Counted from the stretch's first letter, positions 40,248-52,374 are shown. The stretch: 64,000 nt of DNA from Siminovitchia acidinfaciens (GCF_003605385.1 NZ_QYTV02000011.1:1-64000); one strand, 5' to 3'. Numbers and translations: made by a program. Notes: generated by a model from the letters alone, not told the origin.

Positions 40248-40589
40248 ATGCAAGCTAAAGCTGTTGCTAGAACAGTTCGTATTGCTCCTCGTAAAGCACG
40301 CCTGGTCGTCGATCTTATTCGAGGAAAGCAAGTAGGCGAAGCAGTTGCCATTTTAAAGCACACTCCAAAAGCAGCTTCTCCGATTGTAGAAAAGCTTTTG
40401 AAGTCTGCAGTAGCAAATGCAGAGCATAACTATGACATGGACGTTAACAACCTTTTAGTATCAAAAGTATATGTTGATGAAGGTCCGACAATGAAACGTT
40501 TCAGACCGCGCGCTCAAGGTAGAGCCAGCCAAATCAACAAACGCACAAGCCACATTACAATCGTGGTATCAGAAAAGAAGGAGGGGTAG
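40248..40589 (+). CDS. rplV: 50S ribosomal protein L22
   Basis: 113 aa. The tunnel beta-hairpin is [20 protein letters not shown], without duplication or deletion of the kind linked to macrolide resistance. Follows rpsS by 18 nt; rpsC begins 3 nt after the stop. Confidence 0.97.
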   Translation: MQAKAVARTVRIAPRKARLVVDLIRGKQVGEAVAILKHTPKAASPIVEKLLKSAVANAEHNYDMDVNNLLVSKVYVDEGPTMKRFRPRAQGRASQINKRTSHITIVVSEKKEG

Positions 40590-40592
40590 TTC

Positions 40593-41249
40593 GTGGGTCA
40601 AAAAGTTAATCCTATTGGTATGCGTATCGGTATCATCCGTGACTGGGAGTCAAAATGGTACGCAGACAAAGAATACGCAACTTTACTTCACGAAGACATC
40701 AAAGTTCGTGAATATATCGAAAACCGTCTTAAAGACGCATCGGTTTCCAAAATTGAAATCGAGCGTGCCGCAAACCGCATTAACATCACTGTCCACACGG
40801 CGAAGCCTGGAATGGTTATCGGTAAGGGTGGAAGTGAAGTAGAAGCACTAAGAAAAGCATTGAACAAGTTGACAGGCAAACGCGTCCACATCAACATCGT
40901 AGAGATCAAAAAAGCTGACTTGGATGCAAAGCTTGTTGCTGAAAATATCGCTCGTCAATTAGAAAGCCGGATCTCTTTCCGCCGTGCGCAAAAGCAAGCA
41001 ATCCAACGTACATTGCGTGCAGGTGCACTTGGAATTAAAACAATGGTTTCCGGACGTCTCGGCGGTGCAGATATCGCTCGTTCAGAACATTACAGCGAAG
41101 GAACAGTTCCACTTCATACACTTCGCGCTGATATCGACTATGCACATGCTGAAGCTGACACAACTTACGGTAAGCTTGGTGTCAAAGTTTGGATTTATCG
41201 TGGAGAGATCCTTCCAGAAAAGAAAAAGTCTGAGGAAGGAGGAAAGTAA
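40593..41249 (+). CDS. rpsC: 30S ribosomal protein S3
   Basis: 218 aa at the mRNA entry tunnel. The type II KH domain contains [16 protein letters not shown] and the C-domain the helicase-relevant basic segment [11 protein letters not shown]. Start is GTG 40593 with AGGAGGGG inside the rplV end. Confidence 0.97.
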   Translation: MGQKVNPIGMRIGIIRDWESKWYADKEYATLLHEDIKVREYIENRLKDASVSKIEIERAANRINITVHTAKPGMVIGKGGSEVEALRKALNKLTGKRVHINIVEIKKADLDAKLVAENIARQLESRISFRRAQKQAIQRTLRAGALGIKTMVSGRLGGADIARSEHYSEGTVPLHTLRADIDYAHAEADTTYGKLGVKVWIYRGEILPEKKKSEEGGK

Positions 41250-41251
41250 TC

Positions 41252-41686
41252 ATGTTAATGCCTAAAAGAGTAAAGTACCGTCGTCCACACCGTGGAAACA
41301 TGCGTGGTAAGGCGAAAGGCGGAACTGAAGTAGCATTTGGTGAATACGGTCTTCAAGCGATCGAAGCTTCTTGGATCACGAACCGTCAGATCGAAGCTGC
41401 GAGGATTGCCATGACGCGTTACATGAAGCGTGGCGGTAAAGTATGGATTAAAATTTTCCCTCATAAAGCTTATACAGCTAAACCATTAGAAGTACGGATG
41501 GGTTCCGGTAAAGGGGCGCCTGAAGGATGGGTTGCAGTTGTAAAGCCTGGCAAAATCATGTTTGAGATTGCTGGTGTATCAGAAGAGGTGGCTCGTGAAG
41601 CACTTCGTCTTGCATCTCACAAACTTCCAGTAAAATGTAAGTTTGTTAAACGAGAAGAAATTGGTGGTGAACGAAATGAAGGCTAA
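41252..41686 (+). CDS. rplP: 50S ribosomal protein L16
   Basis: 144 aa, close to the A-site tRNA elbow. Begins [19 protein letters not shown] and includes [18 protein letters not shown]. Starts 2 nt after the rpsC stop, with GGAGGAAAG as ribosome site. The 3' end overlaps rpmC. Confidence 0.97.
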   Translation: MLMPKRVKYRRPHRGNMRGKAKGGTEVAFGEYGLQAIEASWITNRQIEAARIAMTRYMKRGGKVWIKIFPHKAYTAKPLEVRMGSGKGAPEGWVAVVKPGKIMFEIAGVSEEVAREALRLASHKLPVKCKFVKREEIGGERNEG

Positions 41687-41879
41687 AGAAATCCGTGATT
41701 TAACCACTGCCGAAGTTGAACAGAACATCAAGTCTTTAAAGGAAGAGTTATTTAACCTTCGCTTCCAGCTAGCTACAGGGCAATTGGAAAATACTGCCCG
41801 CATTCGAGAGGTCCGCAAAGGGATCGCCCGCATGAAAACGATCATTCGTGAAAGAGAGATCGGCATAACCAATAGATAG
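41676..41879 (+). CDS. rpmC: 50S ribosomal protein L29
   Basis: 67-aa helical hairpin protein at the tunnel exit. [20 protein letters not shown] and [20 protein letters not shown] are typical. ATG 41676 overlaps rplP by 11 nt and has GGTGGTG upstream; the longer TTG at 41643 inside rplP is rejected. Confidence 0.95.
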   Translation: MKAKEIRDLTTAEVEQNIKSLKEELFNLRFQLATGQLENTARIREVRKGIARMKTIIREREIGITNR

Positions 41880-41898
41880 GTGAAAGGAGGTTGCGGAT

Positions 41899-42162
41899 AT
41901 GGCTGAACGCAATCAGCGTAAAGTATACACAGGTCGTGTTGTCTCCGATAAGATGGATAAAACCGTTACAGTAATGGTTGAAACATACAAAAAGCACGGT
42001 TTGTACGGCAAACGCGTGAAATATTCTAAAAAATTCAAAGCTCATGATGAGCAAAACGAAGCTAAAATTGGCGACGTAGTCCGCATTATGGAAACTCGTC
42101 CGCTATCTGCTACAAAACGTTTCCGTCTTGTAGAGGTAGTTGAAAAAGCGGTCATCATTTAA
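41899..42162 (+). CDS. rpsQ: 30S ribosomal protein S17
   Basis: 87-aa primary 16S-binding protein with an OB fold. Contains [20 protein letters not shown] and the C-terminal [20 protein letters not shown], the S17 signature. AAAGGAGG upstream. Confidence 0.97.
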   Translation: MAERNQRKVYTGRVVSDKMDKTVTVMVETYKKHGLYGKRVKYSKKFKAHDEQNEAKIGDVVRIMETRPLSATKRFRLVEVVEKAVII

Positions 42163-42202
42163 TTTTGTTTCGGATAGATGATTCCGAAAGGAGGTACAAC
42201 AA

Positions 42203-42571
42203 ATGATCCAACAAGAATCCCGTTTAAAAGTAGCTGACAACTCCGGTGCACGTGAAGTGTTGACGATCAAAGTGCTCGGCGGTTCTGGACGCAAGACAGC
42301 AAACATCGGTGATGTTATCGTGTGTACGGTGAAAAATGCAACACCTGGTGGCGTTGTCAAAAAAGGCGATGTTGTAAAAGCCGTTATCGTCCGCTCTAAA
42401 ACAGGTGCACGCCGTCCGGATGGTTCCTACATCAAGTTTGATGAAAATGCATGCGTCATTATCCGTGACGACCAAGCGCCAAGAGGAACTCGTATCTTCG
42501 GACCAGTGGCCCGTGAGCTCCGCGATAAAAACTTCATGAAAATTATCTCTCTGGCTCCAGAGGTTCTTTAA
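42203..42571 (+). CDS. rplN: 50S ribosomal protein L14
   Basis: 122 aa, at the intersubunit face where RsfS acts. Begins [39 protein letters not shown] is the family signature. AAAGGAGG upstream of ATG 42203. Confidence 0.97.
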   Translation: MIQQESRLKVADNSGAREVLTIKVLGGSGRKTANIGDVIVCTVKNATPGGVVKKGDVVKAVIVRSKTGARRPDGSYIKFDENACVIIRDDQAPRGTRIFGPVARELRDKNFMKIISLAPEVL

Positions 42572-42608
42572 TATATAAGATTCGGTCACTCAAGGAGGTG
42601 CGATTCAA

Positions 42609-42974
42609 ATGCACGTTAAAAAAGGCGACAAAGTGATGGTCCTTTCCGGCAAGGATAAAGGGAAAACAGGCACGGTGCTTGCTGCATTCCCTAAGAAAGA
42701 ACGCGTACTTGTCGAAGGGGTTAACATCGTGAAGAAACACGCTAAACCTTCTCAGGACAATCCGCAAGGAGGAATCTTTGACAAGGAAGCGGCTATCCAT
42801 GTTTCCAACGTAATGGTCATTGACCCTAAAACAAATGAACCAACTAGAATTGGTTATAAAAAAGTAACAGTCAAAGGCAAAGACGGCGTTGAAAAAGTTA
42901 AAAGTGTCCGGGTAGCAAAGAAATCCGGTGAAATTTTGGACAACGACTTAAAAGACAAGATCATTAGCCAGTAA
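42609..42974 (+). CDS. rplX: 50S ribosomal protein L24 (long form)
   Basis: 121 aa, assembly-initiating protein at the tunnel exit. The KOW motif is [21 protein letters not shown]. subtilis L24 is 103 aa (from memory). The extra residues are an insertion around [20 protein letters not shown], where B. subtilis has a short turn, and a C-terminal tail ending LKDKIISQ after the usual GEILD end. Frame is open with normal codon use, and rplE follows in a standard way, so this is not a frameshift. Confidence 0.95.
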   Translation: MHVKKGDKVMVLSGKDKGKTGTVLAAFPKKERVLVEGVNIVKKHAKPSQDNPQGGIFDKEAAIHVSNVMVIDPKTNEPTRIGYKKVTVKGKDGVEKVKSVRVAKKSGEILDNDLKDKIISQ

Positions 42975-42994
42975 GGAGAAGGGAGGTACACAAT

Positions 42995-43534
42995 ATGAAC
43001 CGCCTAAAGGAAAAATATCAAAAAGAAATCAGCCCTGCTCTTATGAGCAAGTTCAATTATAAATCTGTGATGCAAGTACCAAAAATTGAAAAGATCGTAA
43101 TTAACATGGGTGTCGGCGATGCTGTACAGAACGCAAAAGCGCTTGATAATGCAGTGGAAGAACTCTCTTTGATCACTGGTCAAAAACCAGTTGTGACAAA
43201 AGCGAAAAATTCCATCGCTGGATTCCGTCTTCGTGAAGGTATGCCAATCGGTGCCAAAGTTACACTACGCGGTGAGCGCATGTATGAGTTCTTTGACAAA
43301 TTGGTTTCCGTATCATTGCCACGTGTGCGTGACTTCCGTGGAATTTCCAAGAAGGCATTCGACGGACGCGGTAACTATACACTTGGAATCAAAGAACAGC
43401 TCATTTTCCCAGAAATTGATTACGATAAAGTAAACAAAGTTCGCGGAATGGACATCGTCATCGTTACAACGGCTAACACAGATGAAGAAGCACGTGAACT
43501 ATTAACTGGATTTGGAATGCCATTTCAAAAGTAA
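42995..43534 (+). CDS. rplE: 50S ribosomal protein L5
   Basis: 179-aa 5S rRNA-binding protein of the central protuberance, contacting P-site tRNA. Signature [26 protein letters not shown]. Starts [18 protein letters not shown] upstream. Confidence 0.97.
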   Translation: MNRLKEKYQKEISPALMSKFNYKSVMQVPKIEKIVINMGVGDAVQNAKALDNAVEELSLITGQKPVVTKAKNSIAGFRLREGMPIGAKVTLRGERMYEFFDKLVSVSLPRVRDFRGISKKAFDGRGNYTLGIKEQLIFPEIDYDKVNKVRGMDIVIVTTANTDEEARELLTGFGMPFQK

Positions 43535-43540
43535 TCGTAA

Positions 43541-43741
<201 letters not shown>

Positions 43742-43770
43742 GCCCGATATTGGGAAGGAGGTAAAAAATA

Positions 43771-44169
43771 ATGGTTATGACTGATCCAATTGCAGACTTG
43801 CTTACAAGAATTCGAAACGCGAACATGGTCCGCCACGAGAAATTGGAAATTCCAGCTTCTAAAATCAAAAAGGACATTGCTGAAATTCTTAAACAAGAAG
43901 GTTTCATCCGCGATGTAGAATTCATCGAAGATAACAAGCAAGGTATCATCCGCATTTTTCTTAAATATGGAGCAAACAACGAACGCGTTATTACCGGCTT
44001 GAAGCGTATCAGCAAGCCTGGTCTCCGTGTTTATGCAAAGGCAAACGAAGTTCCAAAAGTGTTGAACGGTCTTGGAATCGCGCTTGTCTCAACTTCTCAG
44101 GGAGTACTCTCCGACAAAGATGCAAGAGCAAAACAAGTCGGCGGCGAAGTACTCGCATACGTTTGGTAA
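43771..44169 (+). CDS. rpsH: 30S ribosomal protein S8
   Basis: 132 aa, central-domain assembly protein; in E. coli it represses the spc operon. Starts [20 protein letters not shown] and carries the C-terminal [20 protein letters not shown] signature. AAGGAGGT upstream. Confidence 0.97.
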   Translation: MVMTDPIADLLTRIRNANMVRHEKLEIPASKIKKDIAEILKQEGFIRDVEFIEDNKQGIIRIFLKYGANNERVITGLKRISKPGLRVYAKANEVPKVLNGLGIALVSTSQGVLSDKDARAKQVGGEVLAYVW

Positions 44170-44199
44170 TATCTTCAGAAAGAACGGAGGTGCAACACA

Positions 44200-44736
44200 A
44201 TGTCCCGTATAGGTAATAAACCAATTGAAATCCCTTCTGGCGTTACTGTGACAAAAGATGGAAACACAGTGACTGTAAAAGGACCAAAAGGTGAACTAAG
44301 CAATACATTCAATTCAGATATCAACATCAGCATCGAAGACAATGTCATTAACGTGACACGTCCATCTGATGCAAAAGAACACCGTTCCATGCACGGAACA
44401 ACACGTTCCCTCGTCGCAAACATGGTAGAAGGTGTCTCCAAAGGCTTTGAAAAATCACTTGAGCTTGTAGGTGTCGGTTACCGTGCGCAAAAACAAGGCA
44501 ACAAACTTGTTTTAAACGTTGGTTACTCTCACCCTGTTGAGTTCGAACCTGAAGCTGGAGTCGAAATCGATGTACCAACCAATACAAAAGTAATTGTAAA
44601 AGGTTATAACAAAGAAAGAGTCGGAGCCTTGGCTTCAAATATTCGCGCTGTACGTCCTCCTGAGCCATACAAAGGCAAAGGAATTCGTTACGAAGGCGAA
44701 TATGTACGCCGTAAAGAAGGTAAGACAGGTAAATAA
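44200..44736 (+). CDS. rplF: 50S ribosomal protein L6
   Basis: 178 aa, two tandem repeats of the L6 fold near the sarcin-ricin loop. Begins [16 protein letters not shown]-terminal motif [20 protein letters not shown]. Acts in GTPase factor binding. Confidence 0.97.
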   Translation: MSRIGNKPIEIPSGVTVTKDGNTVTVKGPKGELSNTFNSDINISIEDNVINVTRPSDAKEHRSMHGTTRSLVANMVEGVSKGFEKSLELVGVGYRAQKQGNKLVLNVGYSHPVEFEPEAGVEIDVPTNTKVIVKGYNKERVGALASNIRAVRPPEPYKGKGIRYEGEYVRRKEGKTGK

Positions 44737-44766
44737 AGCCGCTAGGCATTGAAAGGAGTGACTCGC

Positions 44767-45129
44767 ATGATTAATAAGCTTGATAAGAACAAAGTACGTA
44801 AGAAAAGACATGCGCGCGTCCGTATGAAAATCAGCGGTACAGCAGCACGTCCGCGTCTAAGCGTATATCGTTCCAATAAAAATATTTACGCTCAATTGAT
44901 CGACGATGAAACTGGAGTAACTTTAGCAAGTGCCTCCACAGTCGATAAAGAGCTTGAAATCGAGTCTGCCGGCAATGCAGAGGCTGCCCAGAAAGTGGGA
45001 GAGCTTATCGCAAAGCGCGCAGCGGATAAAAACATTAAATCAGTGGTATTTGACCGCGGCGGTTACTTATACCACGGACGTGTAAAAGCATTGGCTGATG
45101 CAGCACGTGAAAATGGATTAGAATTTTAA
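44767..45129 (+). CDS. rplR: 50S ribosomal protein L18
   Basis: 120 aa, binds 5S rRNA with L5. Starts [19 protein letters not shown] and contains [23 protein letters not shown] 44767 has AAAGGAG; the upstream start at 44749 lies before that site. Confidence 0.96.
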   Translation: MINKLDKNKVRKKRHARVRMKISGTAARPRLSVYRSNKNIYAQLIDDETGVTLASASTVDKELEIESAGNAEAAQKVGELIAKRAADKNIKSVVFDRGGYLYHGRVKALADAARENGLEF

Positions 45130-45152
45130 TATAAAAAGGAGGGACGGACTAC

Positions 45153-45653
45153 ATGCGTCAAATTGATGCCAACAAACTTGAACTAGAAGAACGCGTAGTT
45201 ACAGTAAACCGTGTGGCAAAAGTTGTGAAAGGTGGACGACGCTTCCGCTTTACTGCATTGGTTGTAGTAGGTGACAAAAACGGCCATGTCGGATTTGGTA
45301 CTGGAAAAGCTCAAGAAGTTCCAGAAGCGATCCGCAAAGCAATCGAAGATGCTAAAAAGAACATGGTTGATGTACCATTAGTCGACTCAACAATTCCACA
45401 CCAAATCATCGGCCGTTTCGGCGGTGGGCAAGTATTGCTTAAACCAGCCAGCGCAGGTACCGGAGTTATTGCTGGAGGACCTGTCCGTGCGGTACTTGAG
45501 CTTGCAGGAATTGCAGACATCACATCCAAATCCCTTGGATCCAGCACACCAATCAACATGGTTCGTGCTACAGTCGAAGGAATCAAAAACTTAAAACGTG
45601 CTGAAGATGTAGCGAAGCTTCGCAATAAATCAGTAGAAGAATTGTTAGGTTAA
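45153..45653 (+). CDS. rpsE: 30S ribosomal protein S5
   Basis: 166 aa, decoding fidelity and mRNA helicase activity. Signature [20 protein letters not shown]; the spectinomycin loop [13 protein letters not shown] is wild type. AAGGAGGG upstream. Confidence 0.97.
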   Translation: MRQIDANKLELEERVVTVNRVAKVVKGGRRFRFTALVVVGDKNGHVGFGTGKAQEVPEAIRKAIEDAKKNMVDVPLVDSTIPHQIIGRFGGGQVLLKPASAGTGVIAGGPVRAVLELAGIADITSKSLGSSTPINMVRATVEGIKNLKRAEDVAKLRNKSVEELLG

Positions 45654-45666
45654 GGAGGGGAAGATC

Positions 45667-45849
45667 ATGGCACAAAAATTAGCAGTCACCCTCAAACGCA
45701 GCTTGATTGGACGTACACAAGTTCAGCGTGACACAGTGAAAGCACTCGGTCTGCGCAAGCTTCATCAAACAGTCGAGCATGATGACAATCCAGCTATCCG
45801 GGGAATGATCAACAGAGTTTCCCATCTTCTAGAAGTAAAAGAGCAATAA
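45667..45849 (+). CDS. rpmD: 50S ribosomal protein L30
   Basis: 60 aa. [20 protein letters not shown] and [20 protein letters not shown] are the family blocks. AAGGAGGGG lies between rpsE and this ATG. Confidence 0.96.
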   Translation: MAQKLAVTLKRSLIGRTQVQRDTVKALGLRKLHQTVEHDDNPAIRGMINRVSHLLEVKEQ

Positions 45850-45877
45850 TTAATCAAAGAACGAAGGAGGTGCCAAA

Positions 45878-46318
45878 ATGAAACTTCATGAATTAAAACC
45901 TTCTGAAGGAGCACGTAAAGAGCGCAACCGTGTTGGACGCGGTATCGGTTCAGGCAACGGAAAAACATCCGGCAGAGGACATAAAGGGCAAAATTCCCGT
46001 TCAGGCGGTGGTGTACGCCTTGGTTTTGAAGGTGGTCAAACTCCTTTATTCCAACGTTTGCCTAAGCGTGGTTTCACAAACATTAATCGCAAAGAATATG
46101 CGGTTGTTAATTTGGACGCATTAAACCGCTTTGAAGACGGAACTGAAGTGACTCCTGAGCTATTGATTGAAACTGGAGTTGTTCGGAACGAAAAATCCGG
46201 TATCAAGATTCTTGCGAAAGGTAACATCGAGAAAAAGTTGACTGTAAAAGCGAACAAATTCTCGTCTGCTGCAAAAGAAGCTATTGAAGCTGCCGGCGGT
46301 TCAACTGAGGTGGTTTAA
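45878..46318 (+). CDS. rplO: 50S ribosomal protein L15
   Basis: 146 aa late-assembly protein. The glycine-rich extended N-terminus ([19 protein letters not shown]) threads into 23S rRNA; C-terminal part ends AAGGSTEVV. The stop overlaps the secY start by 1 nt (TAATG). Confidence 0.97.
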   Translation: MKLHELKPSEGARKERNRVGRGIGSGNGKTSGRGHKGQNSRSGGGVRLGFEGGQTPLFQRLPKRGFTNINRKEYAVVNLDALNRFEDGTEVTPELLIETGVVRNEKSGIKILAKGNIEKKLTVKANKFSSAAKEAIEAAGGSTEVV

Positions 46319-47610
46319 TGTTTCAAACGATCTCCAACCTTATGCGTGTGCGGGATATAAGGCGAAAAATCATCTTCACTTTGTTGATGCTTGTCGTCTT
46401 TCGGGTCGGGGCTTTTATTCCGGTTCCGAACGTTGACGCGAACGTACTGAAAATGCAAGATCAAGCCAGTCTGTTTGGCTTTATGAATATTTTTGGCGGT
46501 GGCGCCCTGCAAAACTTCTCAATTTTTGCCATGGGTATCATGCCATACATTACGGCATCCATTATTGTTCAACTATTGCAGATGGATGTCGTGCCAAAAT
46601 TCACCGAATGGTCTAAGCAAGGTGAAGTCGGAAGGCGTAAACTGGCACAGTTTACCCGCTACTTCACAATTGTTCTTGCTTTCATCCAAGCGTTGGGCAT
46701 GTCTTTCGGGTTTAATCGGATGACTCAGCTACAGCTGATCCAAGATCCCGGAATCAGCACGTATATCACCATTGCCATCGTCTTGACTGCTGGAACAGCA
46801 TTTTTGATGTGGCTGGGCGAGCAAATCACATCACATGGCGTCGGGAACGGCATTTCCATCCTCATCTTTGGTGGAATTGTCGCTGGGATTCCAAATGCCG
46901 TAAACATGATTTATGCTCAGCAGTTTGAAGGTGCAGGAGACCAATTATTTATTCGTATTGTCGTCATGCTGCTCATCCTGCTTGCTGTTATTGCCATTAT
47001 TGTCGGCGTCGTATTTGTCCAGCAGGCATTGCGTAAAATTCCAATCCAATATGCAAAACGTATGGATGGACGCAGCCCTGTCGGAGGACAAAATACACAT
47101 TTACCTTTGAAGGTGAATGCTGCTGGTGTTATTCCAGTCATTTTCGCAAGCGCGTTTATTGTTACTCCACAAACGATTACGACATTCTTTGGTTCCAGTG
47201 AAGTGGCAAGCACGATTCAATCGTTTTTTGACCATACGAAACCAGTCGGAATGATCATATTTGTTGCATTGATAATTGCCTTTACTTATTTTTATGCATT
47301 TGTTCAAGTCAACCCTGAACAGGTTGCAGAAAATCTGAAAAAGCAAGGCGGCTATATACCGGGAATTCGACCGGGCAAAAACACACAGGAGTACATGACC
47401 CGTGTTCTGTACAGACTGACTTTTGTCGGGGCTATTTTTCTGGCATTCATTTCAATCCTGCCGGTATTCTTTATCAAATTCGCAGGGTTGCCTGAAGCCG
47501 CTCAAATTGGTGGAACAGGATTGTTAATTGTTGTCGGTGTTGCGCTGGAGACGATGAAACAACTGGAAGCTCAACTGGTAAAGCGCCACTATAAAGGCTT
47601 CATTAAATAA
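46318..47610 (+). CDS. secY: Preprotein translocase subunit SecY
   Basis: 430-aa channel protein with ten hydrophobic helices. Helix 2 plug region FNIFGGG-type sequence (FMNIFGGGALQNFSIFAMG), cytoplasmic loop with YAKRMDGRSPVGG (C4, ribosome and SecA docking) and NLKKQGGYIPGIRPG (C5). Works with SecE (16490-16675). After the stop, CGGGTG and CACCCG form a small hairpin before adk. Confidence 0.97.
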   Translation: MFQTISNLMRVRDIRRKIIFTLLMLVVFRVGAFIPVPNVDANVLKMQDQASLFGFMNIFGGGALQNFSIFAMGIMPYITASIIVQLLQMDVVPKFTEWSKQGEVGRRKLAQFTRYFTIVLAFIQALGMSFGFNRMTQLQLIQDPGISTYITIAIVLTAGTAFLMWLGEQITSHGVGNGISILIFGGIVAGIPNAVNMIYAQQFEGAGDQLFIRIVVMLLILLAVIAIIVGVVFVQQALRKIPIQYAKRMDGRSPVGGQNTHLPLKVNAAGVIPVIFASAFIVTPQTITTFFGSSEVASTIQSFFDHTKPVGMIIFVALIIAFTYFYAFVQVNPEQVAENLKKQGGYIPGIRPGKNTQEYMTRVLYRLTFVGAIFLAFISILPVFFIKFAGLPEAAQIGGTGLLIVVGVALETMKQLEAQLVKRHYKGFIK

Positions 47611-47654
47611 CAGACGGGTGGATCTCACCCGGATGAATGCAAGGGGCGGTATGA

Positions 47655-48304
<650 letters not shown>

Positions 48305-48305
<1 letters not shown>

Positions 48306-49051
48306 TGATTATTTGTAAAACACCTCGAGAAATAGAAATCATGAGAGAAGCGGGACGAATTGTTGCGCTGACTCATCAAGAGCTGGCAAAGCATATTCAG
48401 CCGGGGATCACTACAAAAGAAATCGATACTATCGCCGAAAAATTCATTAGGCAGCAAGGTGCCGAACCTTCCTTCTTAGGCTATAACGGCTTTAAAGGCA
48501 GCGTCTGTATCTCTGTCAATGAAGAACTTGTTCATGGTATACCGGGTAAACGAGTTTTAAAAGAAGGCGATATTGTCACATTGGACATTGGTGCCGACTA
48601 TAACGGCTATCACGGCGATTCAGCGTGGACCTATCCAGTGGGCAAAATCGATGAAGAAGTACAGAGAATGCTTGATGTTACAGAGGAATCCCTCTATCAA
48701 GGCTTGGAAGAAGCAAAGCCGGGCGCTCGTCTTTCGAACATTTCCCATGCTATCCAAACGTATGTGGAGGACAATGGATTTTCCATAGTCCGCGAGTATG
48801 TAGGGCATGGTATTGGTCAAGGCTTACATGAGGATCCGCAAATCCCAAACTATGGACTTCCAGATAAAGGACCTCGTTTACGACCCGGCATGGTGCTTGC
48901 CATCGAACCGATGGTGAACGCAGGCAGCCGCTATGTGAGAACATTGGCGGACAACTGGACGGTCGTGACGGTTGACGGTAAAATGTGTGCTCACTTTGAA
49001 CACACAGTAGCCATTACAGAAACAGGTTTTGAGATATTAACAAAGTTGTGA
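48305..49051 (+). CDS. map: Type I methionine aminopeptidase
   Basis: 248 aa, removes N-terminal Met from new proteins. Metal ligands are visible in [17 protein letters not shown] (two Asp), [13 protein letters not shown] (His), AIEPMV (Glu) and the final FEHTVAIT (Glu). Single pita-bread domain without extension. The stop overlaps the next GTG start. Confidence 0.96.
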
Positions 49052-49389
49052 GCGCAGGTGATCGGGTTTTGAAAGAGTCTGATTCGAGCCCCCAGGTAGG
49101 TCAGATAGTGTCTATCAGCAAGGGGCGGGATGCCGGGCAGTTCGCGATTGTTATTCAACTCCTTGATGACCGGTTTGTTTTGATTGCGGATGGCGAAAAA
49201 AAGAAATTTGACCGCCCCAAAAAGAAAAACATCCAACACCTTGAATGTTTCAACTATATTTCGCAAGAGGTGCGCAGCAGTATGCTGGAAACCGGCAAGG
49301 TCACTAATGGGAAGCTGCGTTGGGCTCTTGGAAAATTCATGGAAGATGTTTTGGAAGCTCTAGAGAAGGGAGACGAGTTTGATGGCTAA
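49048..49389 (+). CDS. KOW-domain RNA-binding protein (YbzG/L14e-like)
   Basis: 113 aa of unproven function. The KOW-type segment [20 protein letters not shown] and the basic [13 protein letters not shown] match the small L14e-like proteins found between map and infA in Bacillus. GTG 49048 overlaps the map stop; the end overlaps infA by 8 nt. Probably binds rRNA or mRNA, by analogy only. Confidence 0.85.
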   Translation: MSAGDRVLKESDSSPQVGQIVSISKGRDAGQFAIVIQLLDDRFVLIADGEKKKFDRPKKKNIQHLECFNYISQEVRSSMLETGKVTNGKLRWALGKFMEDVLEALEKGDEFDG

Positions 49390-49600
49390 GGAAGATGTAA
49401 TTGAAGTAGAAGGCAAGGTAGTTGATACTTTGCCAAACGCCATGTTTAAGGTAGAATTAGAAAATGGTCATACGGTGCTTGCGCATGTCTCAGGGAAAAT
49501 CCGCATGCATTTTATTCGAATTTTGCCTGGTGATAGAGTAACCGTGGAACTTTCTCCGTACGATTTAACCAGAGGAAGAATCACTTACCGTTTTAAATAA
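49382..49600 (+). CDS. infA: Translation initiation factor IF-1
   Basis: 72-aa OB-fold protein that occupies the 30S A site. Starts [13 protein letters not shown], contains [19 protein letters not shown] and ends [14 protein letters not shown] 49382 overlaps the preceding gene; GAAGGGAGACG is the ribosome site. The TTG at 49379 is ignored. Confidence 0.97.
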   Translation: MAKEDVIEVEGKVVDTLPNAMFKVELENGHTVLAHVSGKIRMHFIRILPGDRVTVELSPYDLTRGRITYRFK

Positions 49601-49633
49601 GTGTGCACTTCAGGCTCTTAAGGAGGTTTTTAA

Positions 49634-49750
<117 letters not shown>

Positions 49751-49770
49751 ATAAGGAGGTGCTCTGATTA

Positions 49771-50136
49771 ATGGCACGTATTGCTGGTGTAGATATTCCA
49801 CGTGAAAAACGTGTAGTAATTGCTTTGACATATATTTTCGGAATCGGTCAAACAACAGCTTCCAAAGTTCTTGCAGAAGCAGGTGTTTCTGAAGATACTC
49901 GCGTACGCGATTTGACTGATGACGAGCTTGATAAAATCCGCGGAATCATTGACGCTTTAAAAGTCGAAGGTGACCTTCGCCGTGAAGTTTCATTGAACAT
50001 CAAACGCCTGATGGAAATTGGATCTTATCGTGGTCTTCGCCACCGCCGCGGTTTGCCTGTACGTGGACAAAACTCTAAGAACAACGCTCGTACACGTAAA
50101 GGCCCTCGTAAAACTGTAGCAGGTAAGAAAAAATAA
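49771..50136 (+). CDS. rpsM: 30S ribosomal protein S13
   Basis: 121 aa, 30S head, forms intersubunit bridges with L5 and contacts P-site tRNA by its basic tail. Starts [20 protein letters not shown]; signature [20 protein letters not shown]. Confidence 0.97.
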   Translation: MARIAGVDIPREKRVVIALTYIFGIGQTTASKVLAEAGVSEDTRVRDLTDDELDKIRGIIDALKVEGDLRREVSLNIKRLMEIGSYRGLRHRRGLPVRGQNSKNNARTRKGPRKTVAGKKK

Positions 50137-50159
50137 TAGGTAAAGGAGGTTTTTAATCA

Positions 50160-50552
50160 ATGGCACGCAGAACTACTAACACTCGTAAACGTCGTGTGAA
50201 AAAGAATATTGAAAGTGGTATTGCGCATATCCGCTCCACTTTTAACAATACAATTGTAACGATCACTGATACACAAGGTAATGCAGTATCCTGGTCTTCT
50301 GCCGGAGCACTTGGCTTCAAGGGTTCACGTAAATCCACTCCATTTGCTGCACAAATGGCTGCTGAAACAGCTGCAAAAGTTGCAATGGAAAACGGCATGA
50401 GAACTCTCGAAGTAACAGTTAAAGGCCCTGGTGCAGGACGGGAAGCTGCCATTCGTTCTCTACAAGCTGCAGGATTGGATGTTACAGCTATCAGAGACGT
50501 AACTCCTGTTCCTCATAACGGATGTCGTCCGCCAAAACGTCGTCGTGTATAA
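50160..50552 (+). CDS. rpsK: 30S ribosomal protein S11
   Basis: 130 aa, platform protein of the E-site mRNA exit. [20 protein letters not shown] and the C-terminal [16 protein letters not shown] are typical. AAAGGAGG precedes ATG 50160. A 178-bp spacer to rpoA follows that may hold a promoter: TATAAT at 50573 with a poor -35. Confidence 0.97.
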   Translation: MARRTTNTRKRRVKKNIESGIAHIRSTFNNTIVTITDTQGNAVSWSSAGALGFKGSRKSTPFAAQMAAETAAKVAMENGMRTLEVTVKGPGAGREAAIRSLQAAGLDVTAIRDVTPVPHNGCRPPKRRRV

Positions 50553-50730
50553 TGAATTTGTATAAGTTCTGTATTACTTGTCTATAATGGGGTAATATAT
50601 GAATTTATCAAGAAAATTCGATTTTTCCTCAACAGTTGTTTCACAGAAGAAATGTGACATGGGGAATTTCGGGCACTATTTACTTAAATATTGACCGGAG
50701 ATTCGACGTTTTGAAGGAGGGTATATGTGA

Positions 50731-51675
50731 ATGATCGAGATTGAAAAGCCAAAAATAGAAACGATTGAGATCAGCGAAGACGCCAGATTCGGAAAGTTTG
50801 TTGTTGAACCCCTTGAGCGTGGATACGGTACAACTTTGGGTAACTCCTTACGTCGTATTCTACTATCCTCACTCCCAGGTGCTGCGATCACTTCTATTCA
50901 AATAGAAGGTGTCCAACATGAATTTTCAACCGTTGAAGGGGTCGTCGAAGATGTTACCTCTATCATCCTTAATCTTAAAAAACTAGCCTTGAAAATATAT
51001 TCGGAAGAAGAAAAGACATTGGAGATCGATGTGCAGGGCGAAGGGGAAGTTAAAGCTTCCGATATTATGCATGACAGTGATGTTGAAATTTTAAATCCTG
51101 ATCTGCATATCGCTACACTTGCAGCCAATGCGAATTTCCGTGTACGCATGTCCGCTCAGCGCGGGAGAGGCTATACGCCTGCTGATTTGAACAAACGTGA
51201 CGATCTTCCTATCGGTGTCATCCCTATCGACTCTATTTATACGCCTGTATCACGTGTAAACTATCAGGTGGAAAATACTCGTGTGGGCCAAATGACAAAC
51301 TTTGATAAGCTATCGCTCGATGTTTGGACAAATGGCAGCATCAGCCCGGAAGAAGCGATTTCTCTCGGTGCGAAAATTTTAACAGAGCACTTAAATATCT
51401 TTGTCGGTTTGACGGACGAAGCTCAGCATGCTGAGATCATGGTTGAAAAGGAAGAAGATCAAAAGGAAAAAGTTCTGGAGATGACTATCGAAGAACTGGA
51501 TCTTTCTGTTCGTTCCTACAACTGCTTGAAGCGTGCAGGAATCAACACGGTTCAGGAGCTGGCCAACAAGACAGAAGAAGATATGATGAAAGTGCGTAAC
51601 TTGGGAAGAAAATCGTTGGAGGAAGTAAAAGGCAAGCTCGATGAACTTGGCCTCGAACTCCGTAAAGACGACTAA
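50731..51675 (+). CDS. rpoA: DNA-directed RNA polymerase subunit alpha
   Basis: 314 aa. N-terminal assembly domain ([20 protein letters not shown]-type block with [11 protein letters not shown]), linker, and C-terminal domain with the 265-like determinant ([31 protein letters not shown]) that binds UP elements and activators such as Spx. Confidence 0.97.
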   Translation: MIEIEKPKIETIEISEDARFGKFVVEPLERGYGTTLGNSLRRILLSSLPGAAITSIQIEGVQHEFSTVEGVVEDVTSIILNLKKLALKIYSEEEKTLEIDVQGEGEVKASDIMHDSDVEILNPDLHIATLAANANFRVRMSAQRGRGYTPADLNKRDDLPIGVIPIDSIYTPVSRVNYQVENTRVGQMTNFDKLSLDVWTNGSISPEEAISLGAKILTEHLNIFVGLTDEAQHAEIMVEKEEDQKEKVLEMTIEELDLSVRSYNCLKRAGINTVQELANKTEEDMMKVRNLGRKSLEEVKGKLDELGLELRKDD

Positions 51676-51717
51676 ACGAAAAATAAATACACGTCACCAT
51701 GAAGGAGGGAAACCTGA

Positions 51718-52080
51718 ATGTCTTATCGTAAATTAGGACGTACGAGCTCTCAACGCAAAGCTATGCTTCGAGACTTGGCAACAGATTTAATCATCAGTGA
51801 ACGCATCGAAACAACTGAAGCGCGCGCGAAAGAACTCCGCTCCGTTGTTGAGAAAATGATCACGCTCGGAAAACGCGGCGACTTGCATGCACGTCGTCAG
51901 GCAGCGTCTTTCATCCGTAATGAGATTGCTAATGCAGAAGAAAACCAAGATGCATTGCAAAAGCTGTTTGCTGACATTGCGCCACGTTATGCTGAACGTC
52001 AAGGTGGTTACACTCGAATCATGAAATTGGGACCTCGCCGTGGAGACGGAGCCCCAATGGTCATCATTGAATTAGTATAA
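51718..52080 (+). CDS. rplQ: 50S ribosomal protein L17
   Basis: 120 aa. Starts [20 protein letters not shown]; signature [20 protein letters not shown]. Last gene of the alpha operon, followed by a terminator. Confidence 0.97.
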   Translation: MSYRKLGRTSSQRKAMLRDLATDLIISERIETTEARAKELRSVVEKMITLGKRGDLHARRQAASFIRNEIANAEENQDALQKLFADIAPRYAERQGGYTRIMKLGPRRGDGAPMVIIELV

Positions 52081-52089
52081 TTCGCGATG

Positions 52090-52126
52090 AAAAAGGGCAG
52101 GGCAGCAGGTCTAGCCCTTTTTCTTT
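52090..52126 (+). terminator. S10-spc-alpha cluster terminator
   Basis: AAAAAGGGC (52090-52098) pairs with GCCCTTTTT (52114-52122) around a 15-nt loop and ends in T-rich sequence. The A-tract makes it usable from either strand. Confidence 0.85.
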
Positions 52127-52184
52127 AACAGTAAAGAAAGCGTAATTATTTAGCCTGCTGAGCAAGATAATTTTGCTTTTGTAA

Positions 52185-52330
52185 ACAGCCTCTAGTGTCG
52201 ACGGCGCCTAGCCCTCGAGGTCACAAGCCGTTTCCCTGTGGTGGCTGAAAAGCTGCCTCCTCCGGAACCGTCTTGTTTGCCCGCGCTAAGCAAGGCGCCA
52301 CCGCTTTTCTATAAAGCTATAAAGAGCGTT
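52185..52330. repeat. GC-rich interspersed repeat-like segment
   Basis: CTCTAGTGTCGACGGCGCC and TAGCCCTCGAGGTCACAAGC follow the pattern of common Bacillus GC-rich intergenic repeats. No coding content. Related in style to the elements at 16950 and 20226, without a long exact match. Confidence 0.45.
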
Positions 52331-52374
52331 ACGATAGGCACAAAACAAATAGAAGTGATCCTGTCTAGCTCCAT

